NCBI GenBank assembly: GCA_028278335.1
Contig: JANQEN010000209.1
Location: forward strand, 1 to 43,698
Direction of reading: 5' to 3'
DNA: 43,698 nt
Source of the DNA: Chitinivibrionales bacterium
Lineage (GTDB): Bacteria; Fibrobacterota; Chitinivibrionia; Chitinivibrionales; JANQEN01
Below, one piece after another: positions 1-7,252 of the stretch; the stretch's first letter is position 1, and the number at the start of each line of letters is the position of its first letter. The position numbers and the translations under genes are program-made. The notes beneath the pieces were generated by a model. It worked only from the letters and a program-made list of their open reading frames with translations, searched no databases and was not told the DNA's origin.

Positions 1-13
1 ATTTTTGTTCCAA

Positions 14-320
14 GGGTGTTTCAGTCGTGCAAATAGGTCCACACTTTTTTCCGAGGGATGTTTCATCCGTGCGTATAGGTCCGTACGATTGTACGAAGGA
101 TGTTTCACTGGTGAGTGTTGCCCCATACTTTTGTACGGAGGATGTTTCACTGTTGAGTATAGCCTCGTACAGTTGTGTGAAGCATATTGCACCGATGAGT
201 ATAGGGCCGTACCATGGTAAGAGCTCTATTTCATTGTTTAGTACACCCTCGTACTATAATGAGAAGTCTATTTAACTGTTGAGTAGCCCCTCAAACAGTT
301 GTATGAAGACATATTCATGA
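14..320. repeat. Degenerate 42-bp tandem repeat array, about 7-8 units
   Basis: Units begin near 14, 56, 98, 140, 182, 224, 266 and 308, a constant 42-bp step. The unit start reads like GGATGTTTCACTG and is followed by GAGTATAG, a CCGTAC-like block and TTGTACGAA. The first four or five units are well conserved and later ones decay. Because 42 is a multiple of three, two forward frames stay open and give a 14-residue periodic peptide, but stops appear in the later copies. I see no ribosome binding site or known domain. It may be the tail of a repeat-protein gene that starts outside the window, a pseudogene, or noncoding satellite DNA. Confidence 0.8.
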
Positions 321-424
321 ATGATGTGCTGCTCTTACAAAAGTATGATCCCATGTTAATGGTTTAGTATTAGGTCAAACAAAGTTAAAGTACAATATCT
401 TTGGTTGAGCATGCACCGGAAGAT

Positions 425-467
425 GGTGTTATCCCAGATTATGCAATAGGAAGTAGCGCAGAAGCAC
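425..467 (+). repeat. Partial direct copy of the dispersed end repeat
   Basis: The stretch around 431-467 (ATCCCAGATTATGCAATAGG and onward) resembles the first 35-40 bases of the repeats at 538-640 (minus) and 43596-43698 (plus). With the minus-strand copy it forms an imperfect inverted pair bracketing about 210 bp (431-640). All copies read in one frame as a peptide like PDYAxGxxAE, hinting at a coding origin. The flanking DNA (321-424 and 468-537) holds nothing else I recognise. Confidence 0.55.
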
Positions 468-537
468 ACCACGACTTTGACTGGATGTACGCTTGGGAAG
501 TAGCCTGTAATCCTATGCCTATTAAGACTTTCAGGTT

Positions 538-640
538 TTTCGGCCATATCACCTTGTAGATATGCCCTTCAAAACCTTCAAGTCTTACTAAAACATAATC
601 TTACACTTCTGCATCTACTCCTAATGCATAGTCTGGGATT
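538..640 (-). repeat. Dispersed repeat, left copy, touching the C25 protease stop codon
   Basis: Read on the minus strand, this 103-bp stretch matches 43596-43698 with only six differences that I count by eye. It begins inside the stop codon of the protease gene (stop at 641-639) and runs downstream of it. The matching frame of the right-hand copy is fully open, while this copy has one in-frame TAA. It therefore looks like a decayed coding fragment or a mobile 3' cassette. Confidence 0.85.
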
Positions 641-3485
641 ATTTCATATGCGATATAGTAATTCTTTTAGCAAACTTATCACAGGTTAACACAATGTGAT
701 ACATCCCGCTAGCAAGTACGTGATCAATCGCAATTGCATGGTATCCTGCTTTAACCCGTTTATTTATGAGAGTCTTTATCTTCTTTCCTTGAAGGTTATA
801 CAGGGTGAGTGCTATCTTTTTTCTTGCATTGATCTTTGGAATAGTAAAATGAATAAAAGAGTTGTGATAGTGCAGGTCCACAGTAGCCTGAAGATTATTA
901 GCATTTAATATATTCGTGGGGTACTCGGCGATTTTAATATCATCCAAGGCAATATCACTCTCCCAACTATCACCAGTAATGCCTCGAAAACGTAGTACAA
1001 CCCGCTCCCCTTTATAGGCACTTAAATCTACCTGCTGATCATGCCAAGCATCTCCCTGATTCCCTTTGATGACAGGCATTATATCTGTTTTCCAGGTGCC
1101 ATCTACGCAGATATCAAGATGAAGCTCACCCATATGATCTTCACCGGCATTGTTGCTTAACATATGGTAATAGAAGGTTAACAGTGGCTTGTTCAATGCA
1201 TTAAAATTGAACTTTGGTGTTATAAAATCAAACTTCTTGTTAGGATTACCACTGGCAGAGGCGGACGCTTCTGTATAAATATAGTTACCACTTTGTCCAG
1301 TAGTATTGTCTGCACGGGGCCCCGTTACATCGGGCGGGTCGTCCACTCGTGAGGGGGTGGGACCACTTAATACAGTCCAGTTATGATCGTCAGTAGTGAG
1401 TTGTTCATATTTAAAGGGAAGAATTTCTGATCCGGATTTGAGGGTGTCAAAGTTTTGGAAGTAGGGACATACAAGAATATATTCGGGAACAATGCTAAAC
1501 TCATTTTGACTCTCTTGAAATAGATTTGCACTGTCTAGAGAGGTAATTTTTACTTTGTAATCATTCCCTAACTCTTGATCTGCTGCAACATTCCAAGTAA
1601 ATGAACCATTACTTTCCGTTGAGCTGGTAATTGTCTTTTTTATTGAGCCACCTTTAAAAAGTTCAATTTTGACATTCCCGGGAATATTGTCTCTCCAGGT
1701 GATTTCACAGACCGATCGTTGTTCAACTTTTTCACCGCCATTAGGTGATGAAATAGCTATATAAGGGGCTGTATTGATTTCGCAGGAATAGGGGCTCACT
1801 GTTGGATCTCCATACAAGACCAAAGCACAATGATTTGCCCATTTTTTCCCTTTAATTTTTACTCGGGCATAATCATTTGATGCTGCAGTTGAGAGAGAAT
1901 CTCTAATGAGTGCCTGTGCGTACCAATAGTTTTGTCCGCCAATTGAGCCGGTATTGGTGTAATCAGATTCACCTGAGGTATAGGAGACACTAATGGTTCC
2001 CCCATTGGTTGCTATGGCTCCATGTTGAAGGAGGGAATAGCAAAGATTGTTTTTTACATCAGGTTTTGCATTGAGACAGGCTCCCTGAAAGGTAAATACC
2101 GGGTGTGAATCATCAAGCTGATTGATCTCGCTGACTTTGATCATTCCACTTGAGCTTGTTGCCAGTCCGTGGGTGTCCCAAAATACACAGCCGGGCTTCT
2201 CATTTTTCCAGGCTCTTTGTGTGTTTGAGCTTGTCACCGGGGTTAGTTCCGGAGGAGGATTTAAGCTATAGTTTTTCGCATATACTCGATAATATTCCCA
2301 GTTGCATGGAACAAGTGTGTGGTCTTTAATCTGTTCTCCCAACTCATAGGCCTGTGTTCTTTTATCAATTGGTTTCATGGAGAGCAATACTTTGAATCTC
2401 CAGCCAATCTCCTCTGCTGGCTTATTTTCATATTCCATAGTTTTAACTAGAATTTTATCAAGCTTTTGAATGTCCCCAGAATTATACACTGGGATTCTAC
2501 CAACATGCACCTCTGCAAATACATCACGGGAGCTGATATTTGATCCACTAAGCTCTGCATAGTACCAATCGGTTGGTGTCTTTCCACTTTTATACATGGG
2601 TACGTCTGCGTTTGAAGAGGGAGTTGGATCACCGATCAATAGGAGGTGTTCAATAGCCAAGGATTGGTAATTGGTTTTGATCCAATTTCTTATTTCACTT
2701 GTGCGCCAGGAGTTTTTTGTTTCCAAAGTGACTGTATAGCCTCTTGATTCCTTGTGTTTAATAAATTCGGCTAATTGTTGCGATCCAGACTGAATTGCGT
2801 TTGTTGTAATAATTGCTAAGCCACCCTTTTGGTTGCTGTTATATGCAGCATAGGCATCTACCATATCACTATAATTCTTCACAAGCTTCTTCACCATCTT
2901 GGTTGTTCCCAGGGGTGCCTTATACTGTGGGGATTTGTTTGCATGCCCTTTGAGCTTATCTGAGTACTCAATCTGAAGGTTTCCAGCTATCATTTTTTTA
3001 AGCTTTTTGGTGACTGGATTATAGAGGAATGGCCATACCTCAACTTGTATAATTTTATATTGACGCATCATACCAGCGGTTGCAATGTTCACATGGGATT
3101 TTGGGAAAAATGCATTCTTTGAATAGATCTCCACATCTTTTCCATCAATAATCTTCTTACCCTCAGGCCAGATTACCCTATTCTGAAAGGATAAAGGCTC
3201 TCCTGGCTTAACGGTAAACTCACTTGCTAAAGTTTTTTGAGCTAGCCCTGAAATAGAGGCTTTTATACTTTTTAAATCTGCCCCAGGAGATACTAAAAAT
3301 GTATAGGTGCTAACTGGTAATACTGGTTCACCAGGTTCTCCATACAGGGGCGTGTTGGTGAAGACTGCATAACCGTGTTCCTTTTTAATGGAGATGTCTT
3401 TATGGATGATGGATTTCGAAAAATTTGAATAGACAGTAGAAATAGTTAGGAAAAATAGAAAAGATAGTATTGTAACCTTGGACAT
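639..3485 (-). CDS. Secreted C25 (gingipain-like) cysteine protease with C-terminal sorting-type domain
   Basis: A 948-residue secreted protein. I chose the ATG at 3485 because a GGGGGG Shine-Dalgarno run lies just upstream and a signal peptide (MSKVTILSFLFFLTISTVYS) follows; a longer form from 3512 adds only nine residues. The order is: pro-region to about 220; peptidase C25 core at about 223-560, with the catalytic His in FWDTHG (about 439) and Cys in FQGACLNA (about 470); an Ig-like domain of Kre9/KNH type opening SSPNGGEKV (about 578-670); a MAM-like jelly roll ending ALDDI (about 675-855); and a C-terminal beta domain (about 865-948) that resembles a type IX secretion (Por) tail. Known C25 enzymes are extracellular endopeptidases. 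Export by a T9SS-like route is inference, since no por genes are in the window. It is first in a minus-strand group with large gaps, so probably monocistronic. Confidence 0.9.
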   Translation of the reverse strand: MSKVTILSFLFFLTISTVYSNFSKSIIHKDISIKKEHGYAVFTNTPLYGEPGEPVLPVSTYTFLVSPGADLKSIKASISGLAQKTLASEFTVKPGEPLSFQNRVIWPEGKKIIDGKDVEIYSKNAFFPKSHVNIATAGMMRQYKIIQVEVWPFLYNPVTKKLKKMIAGNLQIEYSDKLKGHANKSPQYKAPLGTTKMVKKLVKNYSDMVDAYAAYNSNQKGGLAIITTNAIQSGSQQLAEFIKHKESRGYTVTLETKNSWRTSEIRNWIKTNYQSLAIEHLLLIGDPTPSSNADVPMYKSGKTPTDWYYAELSGSNISSRDVFAEVHVGRIPVYNSGDIQKLDKILVKTMEYENKPAEEIGWRFKVLLSMKPIDKRTQAYELGEQIKDHTLVPCNWEYYRVYAKNYSLNPPPELTPVTSSNTQRAWKNEKPGCVFWDTHGLATSSSGMIKVSEINQLDDSHPVFTFQGACLNAKPDVKNNLCYSLLQHGAIATNGGTISVSYTSGESDYTNTGSIGGQNYWYAQALIRDSLSTAASNDYARVKIKGKKWANHCALVLYGDPTVSPYSCEINTAPYIAISSPNGGEKVEQRSVCEITWRDNIPGNVKIELFKGGSIKKTITSSTESNGSFTWNVAADQELGNDYKVKITSLDSANLFQESQNEFSIVPEYILVCPYFQNFDTLKSGSEILPFKYEQLTTDDHNWTVLSGPTPSRVDDPPDVTGPRADNTTGQSGNYIYTEASASASGNPNKKFDFITPKFNFNALNKPLLTFYYHMLSNNAGEDHMGELHLDICVDGTWKTDIMPVIKGNQGDAWHDQQVDLSAYKGERVVLRFRGITGDSWESDIALDDIKIAEYPTNILNANNLQATVDLHYHNSFIHFTIPKINARKKIALTLYNLQGKKIKTLINKRVKAGYHAIAIDHVLASGMYHIVLTCDKFAKRITISHMK

Positions 3486-3701
3486 GACAAATCCCCCCTT
3501 TATGGTATTCATCGTTAAAGTTTACGTACACATTACTTAATATACAAATTTTTCATTGTATATTCCGTTTTTTATAACATAAAAATAAGTTTAATAGAAA
3601 TGATGATTAAAAAAGTTTTAAAAGGGGGGTTAAAAGTTATAGTGAAACTTTACTCCATTGATATCACAGTTCTTACCTGGACTACGTATGTAAATCTTAG
3701 A

Positions 3702-5891
3702 TTAATCCTTTTTGTTTAATTTCCTTATTTTCTCCTTGAGCTTCAGTATACGCCATCCCTTTTTCTTTTCCTCTGTGTAGAGAGGGGCTCGAGGATTAAG
3801 AGGATTATCCCAGGCATAGAAATATTGAAAGGGAGACTGCTTTGCCAGGGGCTCATCTGATACTTTAGCTGGTTTAAAGGGTCGATTTTCTGCCCATTCT
3901 CCCATGAAGGTTTGCTCTTTGCATCCGTCACCAAGGGCAACGCATTTGGCTGTCTCATTCGCGTTAAAGGAGTAATCTGCTAAAGCATCAAAGGTTCTAA
4001 ATACACCATAGTAGTCTAAAAGATTTTCTTCACCATAAATGTTTTTAGTTCCGTAGGGTACAAAGTGGTTGGCTTGCATAGATACGCCATTAAACTCATC
4101 ACTATTAAGGGTGATAAAATCTTTCTCACTTTTGAGAATGGAAATAGCATTAAACATCTCTGCTGCAATCTGATGATCATTGGTCATATCATCGTTATAA
4201 ACCTGGACAACCATTTTTGTGTGCGATGGAAAACTTTGTAGCTCCTCCGGTGTGATACCACAACAATACCATGGTGCCATAATAAATAGAAAGGCTGCTT
4301 TGTTACCCCACTTTTTTTCATTGAGCATCATATGAGACACCATCGGGACCATGCCCCCACCAAAGGATTGCCCCATACAGGCTATTTTGGTGGTATCCAT
4401 ATGCTCTTTGAATTGTGCGATTCCTGCCTCGATACCTCCCTTTATAATGACGATTTTCTCGGCTACTCTTTTTTCACTGGTGGCAAGAGGAAGGTTAGGG
4501 TAGGTAGGGAAGAGAACACCATGACCTTTACTTACCATATGCTGGATAAGAGGCTCAAAATAGCGAAAATCGGGACCACTGTATCCATGAACTAAAATTA
4601 TGAGAGGGAGTGGGCCTCCCTTTTCTCGGGGATGAAAAAAATAGATCGGATGTGGTGATTCCACAGTATTGGCAACGGAGTCAATGAGCATGGTAAAGGT
4701 GCCCGGTGAGCCATAGCCAGAATCAATGGGGTTGTCAAAGACTTCAACCGGTGGGAGTTCACCATTTTCAACCTTTTTTGACTTAATTACAAAGCGGGTT
4801 AGGTTTCGTACTTTGCGAAAGTTATGGCTCATATAAAGTTTAAAGGCTTTTCGAAAGGTGCTTAGTTCCACATAGGGATTTCGAATACTGGTCCACATAT
4901 TGATGTAGGGCTTTTTTACCAGGAGCTGCTCAGGATTGTCTGTGGCAATCATCTTTTTAACCGGTGTTCCATCGGGCCAGGCACCCATAGAGAGAGTTCG
5001 CTCTTTTCCAGTGCCAAAGGCAAAGGTGTGAGCCTTGGGATCCTTTTCAAAGACCGCTTTTAGATGAGCATCAAGAACTCGATCTATGCCATAGGTGTCA
5101 TAGATATTAACTTCTCCACCCATTGCCTCCCGTCCCAAGGGAGTTGCAAAGTCAGCGGTAAGTCGACAGCCGATTTTGAAATCACTATACAAGTAGTAAA
5201 ACTCTTTGTTTTGCGGCGCAATATTTATCTCTTTAAAGAGGGTGTACCCCATGCGTGGATCATTTATGTTATCGTTGTCATAGGTTTGAACAATAAGGTG
5301 TACTGGTCCTGCAAAGGTCTGTAGCTCCCGTTTAGAAATGCCATGGAAATACCAGGGGGATAGCAGGTGCATGGCAATACCCTGTGAGCCCCAGTGTAGC
5401 TTCTCAACAACCAGCTTGACCAGTGCAGGAAGGTTTCCTGCGCCAAATCCATGGCCAATAAAACCAAGGCGTGTTGTGTCAATATGGGTTCGTACCGGCT
5501 CAACCGTTTCTATAAAGGCATCCAAGGTGATGGTGTAATCGGCAATTTCCTTTCGCCGAAAATTGAGCGGCTTATAGGGCGGGTAGAGAACGACATACTT
5601 TTTACTTACTAAAAAGGAGATCAATTCCTCATATTCTGTTGGACCGTTATTATTGTATTTAGGGTAAAGAAATAGACAGGGACGGGTGCCGGTGAGTTCT
5701 TTTGGTTTGAAAACATAGATCGATTCTTTAGGAAGTATTTTACTCGCAATTGTATCGCAATCCATTGCTATTGACGTGTACGCACCGAAGCCTTTTTCTA
5801 TGTCAGGCTGGGGGCATCGACTTTGACTTGAGATTGAGAAGGTTGGTAAAAGGAGGATGGCTATTACGAGGAAGGGTTTACAAAAGTGCAT
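3702..5891 (-). CDS. Secreted tandem alpha/beta hydrolase, first half catalytically degenerate
   Basis: 729 residues with a signal peptide (MHFCKPFLVIAILLLPTFSIS). Two homologous alpha/beta-hydrolase halves follow, about 50-290 and 390-640. They share the same punctuation: TTRLGFIGHGFG against TTKIACMGQSFG, and VQTYDND against VQVYNDD. The second half has the nucleophile elbow G507-Q-S509-F-G, an LVHGYSG oxyanion loop near 434 and a candidate catalytic His609. In the first half the nucleophile is replaced by Gly148 and the His position by an Asp (near 247), so that half is probably structural or substrate-binding. It looks like a dienelactone hydrolase/PET-hydrolase-like or acetyl-esterase family, but the substrate is unknown. 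A 50-60 residue basic C-terminal tail (RAPLY to LNKKD) is atypical. Confidence 0.85.
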   Translation of the reverse strand: MHFCKPFLVIAILLLPTFSISSQSRCPQPDIEKGFGAYTSIAMDCDTIASKILPKESIYVFKPKELTGTRPCLFLYPKYNNNGPTEYEELISFLVSKKYVVLYPPYKPLNFRRKEIADYTITLDAFIETVEPVRTHIDTTRLGFIGHGFGAGNLPALVKLVVEKLHWGSQGIAMHLLSPWYFHGISKRELQTFAGPVHLIVQTYDNDNINDPRMGYTLFKEINIAPQNKEFYYLYSDFKIGCRLTADFATPLGREAMGGEVNIYDTYGIDRVLDAHLKAVFEKDPKAHTFAFGTGKERTLSMGAWPDGTPVKKMIATDNPEQLLVKKPYINMWTSIRNPYVELSTFRKAFKLYMSHNFRKVRNLTRFVIKSKKVENGELPPVEVFDNPIDSGYGSPGTFTMLIDSVANTVESPHPIYFFHPREKGGPLPLIILVHGYSGPDFRYFEPLIQHMVSKGHGVLFPTYPNLPLATSEKRVAEKIVIIKGGIEAGIAQFKEHMDTTKIACMGQSFGGGMVPMVSHMMLNEKKWGNKAAFLFIMAPWYCCGITPEELQSFPSHTKMVVQVYNDDMTNDHQIAAEMFNAISILKSEKDFITLNSDEFNGVSMQANHFVPYGTKNIYGEENLLDYYGVFRTFDALADYSFNANETAKCVALGDGCKEQTFMGEWAENRPFKPAKVSDEPLAKQSPFQYFYAWDNPLNPRAPLYTEEKKKGWRILKLKEKIRKLNKKD

Positions 5892-5987
5892 GAATATTTT
5901 CCCTGTTATAATTGATATGCCTTTTATTAGATACAGGTAATTGAGAAATATACATTCAATTTAAATGAGACATTTACAAAAATATTC

Positions 5988-6009
5988 GGGGGGAAATTTC
6001 CCCCCCCCC
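5988..6009. repeat. G6-AAATTT-C10 palindrome with homopolymer run
   Basis: A perfect 18-bp palindrome, GGGGGGAAATTTCCCCCC, runs on into a tract of ten C. It lies in the 261-bp gap about 100 bp upstream of the hydrolase start (minus strand) and past the terminator of the beta-barrel gene. The C tract could slip during replication. Whether it affects hydrolase expression is not shown by the sequence. The rest of the gap (5892-5987, 6010-6110) shows nothing definite. Confidence 0.7.
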
Positions 6010-6110
6010 TGGGTATATAAAGAATGTTAAAGCTGGTGTTAAACTTCTATATAGAAAGAATCGCTTTATGGGTTATCTAAGGATAACAATCGCAGAATTT
6101 ACTTTATTAT

Positions 6111-6142
6111 TAAAATAGAAGCTGCTAAGAAGCAGCTTCTAT
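6111..6142 (-). terminator. Rho-independent terminator of the beta-barrel gene
   Basis: A 12-bp perfect stem pairs 6115-6126 with 6131-6142, with a 4-base loop (6127-6130). Read on the minus strand it is followed by a T-rich tract (ATTTTAATAA). It starts about 10 bases past the stop codon of the 6153-6968 gene. Confidence 0.85.
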
Positions 6143-6152
6143 GCGAGGGGGA

Positions 6153-6968
6153 TCATTGTTTTACTTGTAGGGAGTAGGAAAATCCTACTGTGACCGTAAA
6201 GAAATGAAGCCAGTTTTTCACGTAGCCGTCACCAGGTCCTTCATCATCAGTATTGGTGCCAACAGCTCCGCCACCCAGGTATCGTCCATTGAGAAAGATA
6301 GATCCCGGTTGCTTAAGGTTTATACCAGTACGTATGCTGGCATCTACTATGGCACCAACAATCTCCTCGTCCGATCCATTGAGATAGCTGACTGGTGCAT
6401 ACATGCCATCCACTTCCATACCAACCCAAAAGGTTTTATTAAAGTCGTAAGAGCTTCGTACCTTTAAAATAGGCACTGGACCCACATCCTTTTCTGTTCG
6501 GTACTGCTCTCCATTGAGGGAAGCAAAGTTTATCGTAGCATTACGAATTTGAAAAGAGAGACCCAAGGCAAGAGAGAAAGCATCCTCGGTATTTCCTACC
6601 TCTCGTAACCAACTCAGTCGATAAAAGGGAAAACTGTAAAGAAAGGATACTGGGGTACCTGCAGAAAAGGTTTGCCCATTTACAATGAGATCTTTTGAGA
6701 GCAATGCCTCTGTTTCCAATTTTAAAGGTTGGTAGAGTAGGATAAAAGAGTGTCGCTCATTAAGGGCGTACTCCAAGGAGAACCGTAATATGGAATAAAG
6801 ATTTTCTTGACCACCATCTTTTCTATAGTCAAAATAGGTAGCTTCCTTGCCAAATTGAATTTTGTGTGACATTACCCCCAAAAACCCAATTTCTGTAGTT
6901 CCTGTTATTTTTGCCTGGATTGAGGCAAAACATACAGAGGTTATCAGTAATAGAGTCAGTGCTTTCAT
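6153..6968 (-). CDS. Probable outer-membrane beta-barrel protein
   Basis: 271 residues with a clear signal peptide (MKALTLLLITSVCFASIQA). The rest is alternating polar/hydrophobic strands (for example HSFILLYQPLKLE, LFLNGRY-like and FTVTVGFSYSL stretches), Gly and aromatic residues at strand ends, and no long hydrophobic helix. A final strand ends in FSYSLQVKQ. This pattern fits a small outer-membrane porin-like or OmpA-barrel protein. An excellent ribosome site (AGGAGGAG) sits 5-6 bases before the ATG. It has its own terminator, and 284 bp separate it from the divergent fusion oxidoreductase, so it is probably a single-gene unit. No family is recognised, so the function is unknown. Confidence 0.7.
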   Translation of the reverse strand: MKALTLLLITSVCFASIQAKITGTTEIGFLGVMSHKIQFGKEATYFDYRKDGGQENLYSILRFSLEYALNERHSFILLYQPLKLETEALLSKDLIVNGQTFSAGTPVSFLYSFPFYRLSWLREVGNTEDAFSLALGLSFQIRNATINFASLNGEQYRTEKDVGPVPILKVRSSYDFNKTFWVGMEVDGMYAPVSYLNGSDEEIVGAIVDASIRTGINLKQPGSIFLNGRYLGGGAVGTNTDDEGPGDGYVKNWLHFFTVTVGFSYSLQVKQ

Positions 6969-7252
6969 TGTCTCCTCCTATTGTTCACTTTTTTTAGTTG
7001 AATAGTCATAATTAGCAATTGATAAGCCAAAAAGAAAGGATAATATACCACTTTTGTAGATAATTATCATATCCAATTCATTTCTTTGTATATTATGGTT
7101 TAATATTTGCTGAATCATTGAACTAGGTGATTTGGATTATTGTACTCAGATTAATAAAATATTTATGAACCCTTGCTGAGTATAAACTACCCCTCTCAAA
7201 TCTCCCTCAAGTATTTGTAACACCTCGCTTCTAAAAATTAGGAGAATGGATT

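Noticed and set aside
14..320. Possible CRISPR array from the regular 42-bp units
   Set aside because: Units are contiguous and diverged, with no constant repeat and unique spacer alternation and no cas genes.
356..547. 63-codon minus-strand frame in the left repeat region
   Set aside because: It runs through the dispersed repeat and shows no start signal or family; better explained as repeat DNA.
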